Below, in pieces: positions 37,562 to 46,484 of a stretch of 64,000 bases of DNA. Numbering within the stretch: position 1 is the stretch's first letter; every line of letters begins with the position of its first letter. Source of the DNA: Prauserella_A oleivorans (GTDB taxonomy: Bacteria; Actinomycetota; Actinomycetes; Mycobacteriales; Pseudonocardiaceae); assembly GCF_042685745.1 (NCBI RefSeq), contig NZ_JBHUNT010000001.1:1550001-1614000 (forward strand), written 5' to 3'. The translations under genes and the position numbers were made by a program. Under the pieces are notes generated by a model that saw only the letters and a list, made by a program, of their open reading frames with translations, was not told the origin of the DNA and ran no database searches.

Positions 37562-38473
37562 CGAGGCGCCTGGCGATCCGATCCGCTCGCCGACCTTCCG
37601 GGCGAGCGTGATGGCGTCGCCGGGCGCCTTCACTTTGATGTCGTTGTCGAAGTAGACGTACACATCGCGCCGTCGCCGGGGTGCCGCCGGGGCTACCGTG
37701 TGCTCGGTGCGGGGCGACCGCCCGGAGCGCCAGGCGCACACCTTGTCGGCCCAGCTGGCGAGGGCCTCGTCGGTGTAGCTGCTGGCATACAGTTCCTCGT
37801 CGCCGTGCAGTCGCACGTACACGAAGTCGGCGGTCACGTCTTCGAGGTACGGCCAGGTGCCCGCCGTGTCGGCGACGACGAGGCCGATCCCGTGCTCGCG
37901 CAGCAGCTCGACCGCGGACGCGTCGGCGAAGCTGGGATGCCGGACCTCCAAGGCGTGGCGCAGTGGCCGGTCGGCATCGGTCTCCGTGTACGCGTCGAAC
38001 TTGACCTTCTCGTCGTGCTGTGTCGCCAGTCGTGCGGCGGCCCCCGTACTGCGCGGGAGCAGGTCGAAGAACCGGGCCAGCCGCTCGCGGTCGAACGCCA
38101 TCCTCGGGGGCAGCTGCCACAGCAGCGGCCCGAGCTTGTGGCCCAGCGCGAGCACTCCGGAGGCGAGGAAGTTCGCCAGCGGGGCCTCCACATCCCGCAA
38201 CTGCTTCATGTGCGTGATGAACCGGCCGCCCTTGACGGCGAACACGAAGTCGTCCGGCGTCTGTGCGAACCACGCCCGGTACCGCTCCGGTCGCTGCAAC
38301 GAGTAGAAGGACCCGTTGATCTCGACGCTGTTGACCAGCCGCGAGATGTACTCCAGCTCGCGGCGGTGCGGGAGGCCCTTCGGGTAGAAGGTGCCGCGCC
38401 ACGGCGGGTACAGCCAGCCCGACGTGCCGATGCGGATCGGCTGGTGAGCGGTGATGTCGTCCCTCCTCGACAC
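37547..38473 (-). CDS. DUF72 (YecE-like) protein
   Basis: A 308-residue TIM-barrel protein of the DUF72 family. Motifs: RIGTSGWLYPPWRGTFYP at the start, EINGSFYSLQRPERYRAW, FVFAVKGGRFITH, LWQLPPRM, FVYVRLHGDEELYASSY and VYVYFDND near the end. The biochemical role is not established. It starts at GTG; the last residues SSQAG are encoded within a tandem duplication. Confidence 0.88.
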   Translation of the reverse strand: MSRRDDITAHQPIRIGTSGWLYPPWRGTFYPKGLPHRRELEYISRLVNSVEINGSFYSLQRPERYRAWFAQTPDDFVFAVKGGRFITHMKQLRDVEAPLANFLASGVLALGHKLGPLLWQLPPRMAFDRERLARFFDLLPRSTGAAARLATQHDEKVKFDAYTETDADRPLRHALEVRHPSFADASAVELLREHGIGLVVADTAGTWPYLEDVTADFVYVRLHGDEELYASSYTDEALASWADKVCAWRSGRSPRTEHTVAPAAPRRRRDVYVYFDNDIKVKAPGDAITLARKVGERIGSPGASSQAG

Positions 38474-38512
38474 GGTTGCCGGTCCAGGTTGACATGCTCC
38501 GCCGCGCCGCGC

Positions 38513-39268
38513 TCACTCCCACCAGAACGACCACAGCCGCTTGCCGAGCAGCTGTGCCGCCACCTCGCGCAGGCTGCCGGGCTGGGCGAGGAACCGGTCG
38601 AGGCAGAACGCCCGGTGCTCCGCCGCGACGACCAGTGACCGTTCCCGCGTCTTCGGTGGCGCGGCGACCGACAGATCGAGCGAGTCGAAACCGAGGCAGA
38701 TCAGGACCGCGCCGAAGCGGTCCTCCCAGCTCCGCAGAACCGACGACACGGCCTCCGCCCGATCGGTCATGGTGCGCATGCCCTGCCAGCCGAGCACGGC
38801 CGGGATGTCGGCTGGCCGTGGGGTCTCGACGATCCCGAGCCTGCAGTCGCCCCGGGCGGCGAGAATCGAACCGGTGTTGCCGGCCTCGGCGAGCGGATCG
38901 GCCCGGCGCACGGACTTGCGGGCGAGCCCCGGGAACGCGGCCCCGAACGGGTCGAGGCAGTTGCCCTCGCAGCACGGGCCCTGCCACCAGGACGCCAGCG
39001 CGTCGTGCGGGCTGACGTCGTCGATCAGGCCGGCCGAGGGCTCGGCCCAGCCACGGTCGTCGATCCAGTCCTCGCCGCTCATCTCGAAGCGCAGGTCACG
39101 CGGGATCAGCACGGGCCAGCGGCCGGTGCGCGGATACGCGGCCACGCAGGCGAGGTAGAGCGTCGAGTCCGCGATCGGCGCGTCGGACACCCAGAGCCCG
39201 TCGTGCATCCGGCCGGGCGGCAGCGACAGCTCACGGGCACCTGTGGGGGCGAACGGGACGGCGGTCAT
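38513..39268 (-). CDS. DUF4253 domain protein
   Basis: A 251-residue soluble protein. The C-terminal 110 residues (ADIPAVLGWQGMRTM, SSVLRSWEDRFGAVLICLGFD, AEHRAFCLDRFL) match what I know of DUF4253, which is of unknown function and common in actinobacteria. The start is supported by GGAGGAG four bases before ATG. No link to the neighbours is evident. Confidence 0.8.
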   Translation of the reverse strand: MTAVPFAPTGARELSLPPGRMHDGLWVSDAPIADSTLYLACVAAYPRTGRWPVLIPRDLRFEMSGEDWIDDRGWAEPSAGLIDDVSPHDALASWWQGPCCEGNCLDPFGAAFPGLARKSVRRADPLAEAGNTGSILAARGDCRLGIVETPRPADIPAVLGWQGMRTMTDRAEAVSSVLRSWEDRFGAVLICLGFDSLDLSVAAPPKTRERSLVVAAEHRAFCLDRFLAQPGSLREVAAQLLGKRLWSFWWE

Positions 39269-39544
39269 GGCACTCCTCCGGACGGTCGGCTGCTGAACTG
39301 ACTCGAACACTAGTTCGAACCACCGACAATTTCCGGTGCACCGTCGAGCACCACCCGTGTGGGCGATGCCACCTGGGCCGGGTGCCGGAGGGCAGCAGAC
39401 CAGGCCGGCACCGGGGCGGGCCGCAGAGAGACCGGCCACCCCGACGAGTGGGGACGCCGGGCAGCAGTGGTCGAGAACGGAATCCGGCGTCACCCGCGAG
39501 CGGACTAAGCCGAACGACAGGTCAGAGCGCCCTGGAAAACCAGG
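39269..39544. other. Intergenic region without a recognisable gene
   Basis: About 275 bp between the DUF4253 start and the XPB stop. It should hold the DUF4253 promoter, but I see no clear box, repeat or coding frame. Confidence 0.4.
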
Positions 39545-41191
39545 TCAGAGCGGGCGCAGCAGGTCGTCGGCGTCGATGATCCGGTAGGCGTAGCCCTGCT
39601 CGGCGAGGAACCGCTGGCGGTGTGCGGCGTAGTCGGTGTCCACCGTGTCGCGCGCCACCACGGAGTAGAAGTGCGCTTGGCGACCGTCCTCCTTGGGTCG
39701 CAGCAGCCGCCCGAGCCGCTGCGCCTCCTCCTGGCGCGAGCCGAACGTTCCCGACACCTGGATCGCCACCGACGCCTCGGGCAGGTCGATCGAGAAGTTC
39801 GCGACCTTCGACACCACGAGTTTGTCGATCTCGCCCTTGCGGAAGGCGTCGAACAGCGCCTCGCGTTCCTTGTTCTTCGTCGAGCCCTGGATGACCGGCG
39901 CGTTCAGCTCCGCCCCGAGCTCGTCGAGCTGGTCGAGGTAGGCGCCGATCACCAGCGTGGGCTCGCCGGCGTGCTTGTCCACAATGGACTTGATGACGGA
40001 CGTCTTGGTGCGTGCCGTCGACGCGAGCCGGTAGCGCTCCTCGGACTCCGCGGTGGCGTAGGCCAGGCGCTCGGCGTCCGTGAGCGTGACGCGCACCTCG
40101 ATGCAGTCGGCGGGCGCGATCCAGCCCTGGGCCTCGATGTCGCGCCACGGCACGTCGAAGCGCTTCGGCCCGATCAGCGAGAACACGTCGCCCTCACGGC
40201 CGTCCTCGCGCACGAGCGTCGCCGTCAGGCCGAGTCGCCGCCGCGACTGCAGGTCGGCCGTCATGCGGAACACCGGGGCGGGCAGCAGGTGCACCTCGTC
40301 GTAGACGACCAGGCCCCAGTCGCGCGAGTCGAACAGCTCGAGGTGCTTGTACTCGCCCTTCGACTTCCGCGTGATGACCTGGTAGGTCGCGATCGTGACC
40401 GGCCGGATCTCCTTCTTCTCGCCGGAGTACTCGCCGATCTCATCCTCCGTCAGCGACGTCCGCGCCACCAGCTCGCGCTTCCACTGCCTGCCCGCGACCG
40501 TGTTGGTCACCAGGATCAGGGTGGTGGCCTCGGCGCGTGCCATCGCCGCCGCGCCCACGAGTGTCTTGCCCGCGCCGCACGGCAGCACGACCACGCCGGA
40601 GCCGCCCGCCCAGAACGCCTCGGCGGCCTGCCGCTGGTACTCCCGCAGCGCCCAGCCGTTCTCCTCCAGCGAGATCGGGTGCGCCTCACCGTCGACGTAG
40701 CCCGCCACGTCCTCGGCGGGCCAGCCGATCTTGAGCAGCGTCTGCTTGAGCCTGCCGCGCTCCGACGGGTGCACCAGCACCGTGTCGTCGTCGATGCGCG
40801 CACCCAGCATCGGGCTGACCTTCTTGTTGCGCAGCACCTCCTCGAGCACGGCGCGGTCGGTGGTGGTCATCACCAGGCCGTGCGCGGGGTGGTTCTGGAT
40901 CTGCAGCCTGCCGAACCGGCCCATCGTGTCCACGATGTCGATGAGCAGCGGTTGCGGCACCGGGAACCGCGAGTACGTGGTGAGCGCGTCCACCACCTGC
41001 TCGGCGTCGTGCCCGGCCGCGCGCGCGTTCCACAACGCCAGCGGGGTGACCCGGTAGGTGTGGACGTGCTCGGGAGCGCGCTCCAGCTCGGCGAAGGGTG
41101 CGATCGCGATGCGGGCGTCCTCCGCCCGCTCGTGGTCGACCTCGAGCAGCACGGTCTTGTCCGACTGGACGATCAGGGGGCCATCACTCAC
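39545..41191 (-). CDS. DNA repair helicase XPB-like (ERCC3)
   Basis: A 548-residue SF2 helicase. An N-terminal damage-recognition-like region (1-180) precedes Walker A LPCGAGKTLVG, DEVH box VVYDEVHLLPAP, GLTATLVREDGRE (the XPB RED motif) and motif VI QRLGRLLRPK. It unwinds DNA 3' to 5' and may act with nucleases in repair. In mycobacteria (Rv0861c) the next gene upstream is a helicase-associated protein; here that gene is 13 kb away. Confidence 0.94.
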   Translation of the reverse strand: MSDGPLIVQSDKTVLLEVDHERAEDARIAIAPFAELERAPEHVHTYRVTPLALWNARAAGHDAEQVVDALTTYSRFPVPQPLLIDIVDTMGRFGRLQIQNHPAHGLVMTTTDRAVLEEVLRNKKVSPMLGARIDDDTVLVHPSERGRLKQTLLKIGWPAEDVAGYVDGEAHPISLEENGWALREYQRQAAEAFWAGGSGVVVLPCGAGKTLVGAAAMARAEATTLILVTNTVAGRQWKRELVARTSLTEDEIGEYSGEKKEIRPVTIATYQVITRKSKGEYKHLELFDSRDWGLVVYDEVHLLPAPVFRMTADLQSRRRLGLTATLVREDGREGDVFSLIGPKRFDVPWRDIEAQGWIAPADCIEVRVTLTDAERLAYATAESEERYRLASTARTKTSVIKSIVDKHAGEPTLVIGAYLDQLDELGAELNAPVIQGSTKNKEREALFDAFRKGEIDKLVVSKVANFSIDLPEASVAIQVSGTFGSRQEEAQRLGRLLRPKEDGRQAHFYSVVARDTVDTDYAAHRQRFLAEQGYAYRIIDADDLLRPL

Positions 41192-41437
41192 GCCCTCCTT
41201 TATACGTTCCCCGCTCCGGTAACGGCCGTCGCCGCGAAATGCGGGACGTCACGACACCCGGACGGAGTCACACCGCGTGTTCACGCGTGCGCCCCGGGTG
41301 CGAGGCGGGAATCGGTGGTGAGCCCGACGGGCGGAGGCAATACCATCGCCGGGCGACCCGGTCGGGTCCACGGTCATGATCACAGGCCATGGCCCGGCGC
41401 TACCCTTCAGTGGTTCCCGGTGACATAAGGAAGTCAG

Positions 41438-43984
41438 GTGACCCGTCGCAGCCAGCGTCCCCAGTGGGATGACGCGACGGATCCTGGTCGTGCCGGCGGC
41501 AGATGGCGCTTGCGCAACTGGCGGCTCCGGACCCGCCTGCTCGCCGCGCTGCTGATCCCCGTGATCGCCGTGGTGCTGCTGGCCGGTCTGCGCATCGAGT
41601 CGAACCTTGATCAGGCGAACCGGTACGCCGAGGGCGCTGAACTGGTGCGCGTCGACAGCAGCGTGGCAGCGATGGTCCACGAGCTGCAGCGGGAACGCGA
41701 CACGACCGTTCGCTACGCGGCCGGTGGCAGGCGGGGCGGCCTGGACCGGCTGCGGGAGCAGCGCGAACGCGTGGACGCCGCGATCGGCGAGTTCGGTCGC
41801 ACGCTCGTCTCCGCCGAACCGGACCTCTCCGCGCCCGCCGTCGGCAGCTTCCGTCAGATGGAACGCCGCCTCGACGGGCTGACGGGCGTCCGGTACGCCG
41901 CGGAGAACTCGCCGGAGCCCGCGGCATCCGTGCTCATCGCCTACAACGAGCTCGTCACCGGGTTGCTCGACCTGGGTGACCAGGCCGCCCCCGAAGCCGC
42001 CGACCGCGAGCTGGCCCGGAGCAGGCTGGCCGCGGGCGCGCTCGCGCGGGTGAAGGACCGGCTCTCGGTCCGGCGGGCGCTGGTGGCCGAGGCGCTCGAG
42101 ACCGGCAGCTTCGGCGAGGACCGGCTCCGGGCGCTGCTGGCCGCGGACGCCGAGCTCGCCACCGCGCACCGGGACTTCGTCAAGTTCGCGACGCACGAAC
42201 AGCGCAAGCTCTACGACGACACGGTGACCGGCTATGCCGTCGATGCCGTCAACGGCGTGGTCGAGTCCGCGTTGAGGGGTCCGGACGGCGACGAGCCGTT
42301 CACGAGCATGGGCCCGCAGGAATGGGACCGGCACGCCACGCAGGTGGTCGACCTGGTCAAGCAGGTGGAGGATCGGCTGCACGGCCAGATCCAGCAGCGC
42401 TCCGACGCCCTGGCCGCCGACGCGCGCCGCAACGCGCTGCTCGACGGTGGCGTCACGCTCGGCGTCCTGCTCGTCGCCGCGCTGCTGGCGGTGCTGATCG
42501 CCCGTTCGCTGCTGCGTCCGCTGCGGGTGCTGCGGCGCAGCGCGCTCGACGTCGCCCACTACCGGCTCCCCGAGGCGGTCAAGGGAATCCTCGCGGATCC
42601 GGATCCACGCCCGGAGGACGCGCACCGCCGGGCCGTCGAGCCGGTGCCGGTGTTCAGCCGGGAGGAGCTCGGCCAGGTCGCGCGTGCGTTCGACGCCGTG
42701 CACGGCCAGGCCGTGCGGCTCGCCGGTGAGCAGGCGCTGCTGCGGGAGAACGTCAACTCGATGTTCGTGAACCTCTCGCGGCGCAGCCAGGATCTGGTCG
42801 AGCGGCAGCTCACGGTGCTGGACCGCATGGAGGAACACGAACAGGACCCCGACGTGCTCGCCGGGCTGTTCGAACTCGATCACCTCGCCACGCGGATGCG
42901 CCGCAACAGCGAGAACCTCCTGGTGCTCGCCGGACAGGACGTCGGCAGGCCGCTGCCGGGCGCCGTGCCGGCCGAGGAGATCATCGGCGCGGCGTTGTCG
43001 GAGGTCGAGCACTACCAGCGCATCAAGGTCGCCGCGACGCCGCAGATCGCCGTGCGCGGTGACGTCGTGGGTGATCTGGTGCACGTGATCTCGGAGCTGT
43101 TCGAGAACGCCACCGACTACTCGCCCGACGACGCACCGGTGTCCGTGGTCAGCGCGGTCACCCCGGAAGGGGAGTGGCGCATCGACATCACCGACCGTGG
43201 TGCGGGGATGCCGGAGACGGAGATCCGCAGGGCGAACGCTCGGCTCGCCGAGCCGCCGGAGGTGGACGTCGAGGTGTCGCGGCGGATGGGCCTGTATGTG
43301 GTGGCGCGGCTGGCCCAGCGGCACCACATCCGCGTGCGGCTCGCGGCCGCCGACCTGCTGGGGCTGACGGCGACCGTCGTGGTGCCGGCCGCGCTGATCC
43401 GGCCCGCCGACCCGGTGCCGCAGGGTTCCCCGGTCGTGCTCGAGCGCCCGGCCGAACCCGCGCCCACGTCCGGCCCGCAGCCGGTGGTGCTCGGCCCGCA
43501 GGAGCCGGCCGACTGGCCCGGACCCGAGCCGGTATCCGCACCCGAGCCCGCCCCGCCGGCCGAGCCACCCGAGCCCGCACCGCCGGCCGAGCGTGCTCCG
43601 GCACCGGCCTCGGCCGACGGCGCCCCCACGGTCGTGTATCCACCCGCGCCTGCTGCCGGAACACCCGCCCCGCGACCGCGGGAGGAATCGGCGCCGGCAC
43701 CGCAGCGGCGTGCGGCGCAGTGGCAGCCGCCGCCGAGCTGGCCCACCGAGGACGGCGACCAGCGCCCGCATCCTCTGGACGACGACGCCCCGACCGACCG
43801 GTTGCCCGCCTACCAGCAGTTGCTGACGAGGTGGTTCGACACCGGCGAGCCGCAGGGCGAGGCCGTGTGGCCGACCGAGGACGGCGACCTGCCGACCGTC
43901 AACCGCTCGCCCGAGGCGGTGCGGTCGCGGATGGCGAGACTTCAGCACGGGGTGCGCCGCGGGCGGCATGCGCGCGCCCGCTGA
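41438..43984 (+). CDS. NIT-domain sensor histidine kinase (CvnA-like)
   Basis: An 848-residue membrane kinase. Helix 1 is at about residues 33-50 and helix 2 at 335-357. The extracytoplasmic part between them is a helical NIT (nitrate/nitrite-sensing type) domain, followed by HAMP. A HATPase domain has N-box ELFENATDYS and G-box DRGAGM. There is no recognisable HisKA dimerisation His; ALLRENVNSMFVNLSRRSQ replaces it, as in conservon kinases. The last 200 residues are Pro/Ala/Glu-rich. AAGGAAG precedes the GTG start. It stands alone, without cvnB-D, and converges on an ABC importer operon. Confidence 0.87.
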   Translation: MTRRSQRPQWDDATDPGRAGGRWRLRNWRLRTRLLAALLIPVIAVVLLAGLRIESNLDQANRYAEGAELVRVDSSVAAMVHELQRERDTTVRYAAGGRRGGLDRLREQRERVDAAIGEFGRTLVSAEPDLSAPAVGSFRQMERRLDGLTGVRYAAENSPEPAASVLIAYNELVTGLLDLGDQAAPEAADRELARSRLAAGALARVKDRLSVRRALVAEALETGSFGEDRLRALLAADAELATAHRDFVKFATHEQRKLYDDTVTGYAVDAVNGVVESALRGPDGDEPFTSMGPQEWDRHATQVVDLVKQVEDRLHGQIQQRSDALAADARRNALLDGGVTLGVLLVAALLAVLIARSLLRPLRVLRRSALDVAHYRLPEAVKGILADPDPRPEDAHRRAVEPVPVFSREELGQVARAFDAVHGQAVRLAGEQALLRENVNSMFVNLSRRSQDLVERQLTVLDRMEEHEQDPDVLAGLFELDHLATRMRRNSENLLVLAGQDVGRPLPGAVPAEEIIGAALSEVEHYQRIKVAATPQIAVRGDVVGDLVHVISELFENATDYSPDDAPVSVVSAVTPEGEWRIDITDRGAGMPETEIRRANARLAEPPEVDVEVSRRMGLYVVARLAQRHHIRVRLAAADLLGLTATVVVPAALIRPADPVPQGSPVVLERPAEPAPTSGPQPVVLGPQEPADWPGPEPVSAPEPAPPAEPPEPAPPAERAPAPASADGAPTVVYPPAPAAGTPAPRPREESAPAPQRRAAQWQPPPSWPTEDGDQRPHPLDDDAPTDRLPAYQQLLTRWFDTGEPQGEAVWPTEDGDLPTVNRSPEAVRSRMARLQHGVRRGRHARAR

Positions 43985-43986
43985 CG

Positions 43987-44026
43987 ACGGTCAGTGGCAG
44001 ACGGTCAGTGGCAGACGGTCAGTGGG
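43987..44026. repeat. 14-bp tandem repeat, three copies, over a gene 3' end
   Basis: ACGGTCAGTGGCAG occurs twice exactly and once with an altered end. The third copy contains the TGA stop of the minus-strand ATPase gene; the other two fill the short gap to the convergent kinase gene. Confidence 0.92.
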
Positions 44027-44858
44027 GAACGTCGCCGGGCGACGCCGTGAGTTCCCGCTCGGCCTCGTCCGTCGCCGTGCCGGGCTGTCCCTGTTTCCCC
44101 TGGAGCAACCGCGCCACCTCGCCCCGCAGCGCTACGAACCGGGCCGACTCGCGCGTGGCGATCTGATCCCGGTCGGCGGGCAGGTCGATGGTCAGGTCGG
44201 CGACGATGCTCGCGGGCGAGGACGAGAGCACCAGCACCCGGTCGCCGAGGTAGACGCTCTCGTCGATGTCGTGGGTGACGAGCAGGATCGTGCTCTGCTG
44301 TTCGCGCTGTACGCGGCGCAGCAGATCCTCCAGGTCGAACCGCGTCTGCGCGTCCACGGACGCGAACGGCTCGTCCATCAGCAGCAGTGCCGGACGGCTC
44401 GCCAGCGCCCGCGCGATCGACACGCGCTGCTGCATACCGCCGGAGAGCTGCCACGGGAACTTCGTGCCCACGCCGGCCAGCCCGACCGCGTCGAGCGCCT
44501 CCTGGGCGCGCTGCGCCCGCTCGCGCTTGCCGATCTTCTTCCAGCGCAACGGGAACTCGACGTTCTTCGCGACCGTCAGCCAGGGGAACAGCGACCGGCT
44601 GTAGTCCTGGAACACGACGGCGAGATCGTCGGGCACGCCGGTCACCTCGTCGTCGTGCAGGCGCACCGAACCCTCGGTCGGCGGAATGAGTCCCGCGATG
44701 CAACGGAGCAAAGTGGACTTGCCGCAACCGGACGGGCCCACGATGCACGCGAGCTCGCCCGCCTCGACGGAGAAGGAGAGCTCCCGCACGGCGACGTGGG
44801 CGCGCTCGCCCTGGCCGTAGCGGTGGTTGAGGCCGGACACCTCGAGCATGGTCGGCAC
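44019..44858 (-). CDS. NMT1/SsuA-type ABC importer, ATP-binding protein
   Basis: A 279-residue SsuB/TauB/NrtD-type ATPase. Walker A GPSGCGKST, Q-loop VFQDYSRSLFPW, signature LSGGMQQR, Walker B LLLMDEPFASVD, and THDIDESVYLGDRV. The start is a GTG six bases after AGGAG. It is the last gene of the operon: binding protein, two permeases, ATPase. Candidate substrates are nitrate, sulfonates or a pyrimidine precursor; sequence alone does not decide. Confidence 0.88.
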   Translation of the reverse strand: MPTMLEVSGLNHRYGQGERAHVAVRELSFSVEAGELACIVGPSGCGKSTLLRCIAGLIPPTEGSVRLHDDEVTGVPDDLAVVFQDYSRSLFPWLTVAKNVEFPLRWKKIGKRERAQRAQEALDAVGLAGVGTKFPWQLSGGMQQRVSIARALASRPALLLMDEPFASVDAQTRFDLEDLLRRVQREQQSTILLVTHDIDESVYLGDRVLVLSSSPASIVADLTIDLPADRDQIATRESARFVALRGEVARLLQGKQGQPGTATDEAERELTASPGDVPH

Positions 44859-44893
44859 GTCAGTCTCCTGTGGATGCTGGTGCGATCGGGCGA

Positions 44894-45718
44894 TCACACA
44901 TCGTCGTTTCGGGTGGGCTGCCAGCGCAGAACCCGGCGCTCGACGGTGAGCAGCACGCCGTTCAGGCCGTAGCCGAGGATGCCCAGCAGCACGATCCACG
45001 ACCACATCATCGGGAAGTCGAAGTTCTGCTGCGTGGAGATGAGCTGGTGGCCGATGCCGGCGAACGAGCCGATCAGCTCCGAGACCACCATGAGAATCAA
45101 GGAGATCGACAGGCTCAGCCGCAGGCCCGCGAAGATCTTCGGCAGCGCCGCGGGCAGCACCACCAGGCCGATCCAGTACGGGGCAGGCGTGCGGAACGAG
45201 CGGGCGGTGTCGGCCTTCACCGAGTCGACCGAGCGAACCCCGTCGACGGTGTTCAGCAGGATCGGCCACACGGCACCGAAGATGATGGTGGCCACCTGCA
45301 TGCCCGGCCCGAGTCCGAAGAGGACCATGAACACCGGAACGAGCGTGGGCGGCGGGATGGCCCGGAAGAAGGCGAACAACGGGCCCACGTAGTCCATTCC
45401 GGTGCGGGAGCGGCCGAGTGCGGTGCCCAGGCCGGTGCCCAGGACGACCGCGACGGCCCACCCGCCCAGGCAGCGGCCGAGGCTCGGCAGCACGTCGTCG
45501 AACACCGTGTCGGTGAGGAAGAGCTGCGATGCGGGTCCGGAGAACCACAACCGCACCGCCGTCGCCACGATGTCGGTGGGCGGCGGGAAGAAGACGCTGC
45601 CCGCCAGCCGGGCGGCGAGTTCCCAGCAGGCGACCGCACCGGCGAACACGAGCCAGTTGGTGGCGCCCGAAGTCATCCGGCGCCCAGTGGTGCCCTCCCG
45701 ATCGAGCGTCTGGGTCAC
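44894..45718 (-). CDS. NMT1/SsuA-type ABC importer, permease 2
   Basis: A 274-residue BPD_transp_1 permease with about six helices. The EAA loop is in ADTARSFRTPAPYWIGLVVLPAALP. The GTG start overlaps the stop of the other permease (GTGA); a start at MTSGATNW 14 codons later is possible. It would pair with permease 1. Confidence 0.85.
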   Translation of the reverse strand: MTQTLDREGTTGRRMTSGATNWLVFAGAVACWELAARLAGSVFFPPPTDIVATAVRLWFSGPASQLFLTDTVFDDVLPSLGRCLGGWAVAVVLGTGLGTALGRSRTGMDYVGPLFAFFRAIPPPTLVPVFMVLFGLGPGMQVATIIFGAVWPILLNTVDGVRSVDSVKADTARSFRTPAPYWIGLVVLPAALPKIFAGLRLSLSISLILMVVSELIGSFAGIGHQLISTQQNFDFPMMWSWIVLLGILGYGLNGVLLTVERRVLRWQPTRNDDV

Positions 45719-46482
45719 GTCGTCCTCCCCGTGGCCTCGTTCCAGCGGAACAGGCGCTTGCCGGTCCGCTCGAGGCCCTCGTTGATGAGGTAGCCGATGA
45801 GGCCGGCGATCACCGTCCCCGCCAGCACCTGGTCCATGCGCATGCCGCTGGAGCTCACCTCGAGGATGAACTTGCCGAGCCCGCTCGCGGCCCCGGCGAC
45901 GTACTCGACACTCACCACGACGATCAGGGCCACCGCGGCGGACATGCGGATGCCGGTGAACACGAACGGTGCCGCGTGCGGCAGCGCGACGGAGGTGAGC
46001 AGCTGCCTGCGGTTGGTGCCGCACGCTCGTGCGGTGTCCAGCAGCACCGGGTCGATCTCGCCGAGCGCGTAGATGGCGTTGAACAGGATCGGCCACACCG
46101 CCGCGTACACGGCAAGAGCGATCTTGGCCTCCGGGCCGCCGCCGACGACCAGCAGCACCAGGGGAATGAGCGCGACCGACGGGATGGGCCGCAGGAACTC
46201 CACGATGGCTCGCGTGGCCGCACGCAGCCACGCGACGTTGCCCAGCACCAGCCCGAGCGGAACGGCGATGCCGATGGAGATCAGCAGCGCGATCGCCCAC
46301 GCCAGCAGGGTGGCGATGACATCGCGCAGGAACAGCTCCTGGCTCAACAGCTCCACTGTGGTCACCAGGACCTCGCTGGGCGGAGGGAGGAACACCTCGG
46401 GTACCAGACCGGACCTGACGGCAGCTTCCCAGAGCAGGAAGAAGCCGATCAGGCCGGTCAGGTTTCGCAGCAGCTTCGGCAC
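45715..46482 (-). CDS. NMT1/SsuA-type ABC importer, permease 1
   Basis: A 255-residue permease with six helices, EAA loop DTARACGTNRRQLLTSVALPHAAP, and PIPSVALIPL, typical of the SsuC/TauC/NrtB group. GTG start two bases after the binding-protein stop. Having two different permeases is unusual for SsuABC, but known in HMP- and nitrate-like systems. Confidence 0.87.
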   Translation of the reverse strand: MPKLLRNLTGLIGFFLLWEAAVRSGLVPEVFLPPPSEVLVTTVELLSQELFLRDVIATLLAWAIALLISIGIAVPLGLVLGNVAWLRAATRAIVEFLRPIPSVALIPLVLLVVGGGPEAKIALAVYAAVWPILFNAIYALGEIDPVLLDTARACGTNRRQLLTSVALPHAAPFVFTGIRMSAAVALIVVVSVEYVAGAASGLGKFILEVSSSGMRMDQVLAGTVIAGLIGYLINEGLERTGKRLFRWNEATGRTT

Positions 46483-46484
46483 GG

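Noticed and set aside
41249..43969. 906-codon frame antisense to the NIT kinase
   Set aside because: Shadow frame; the composition is unlike a protein and the sense strand encodes a recognisable kinase.
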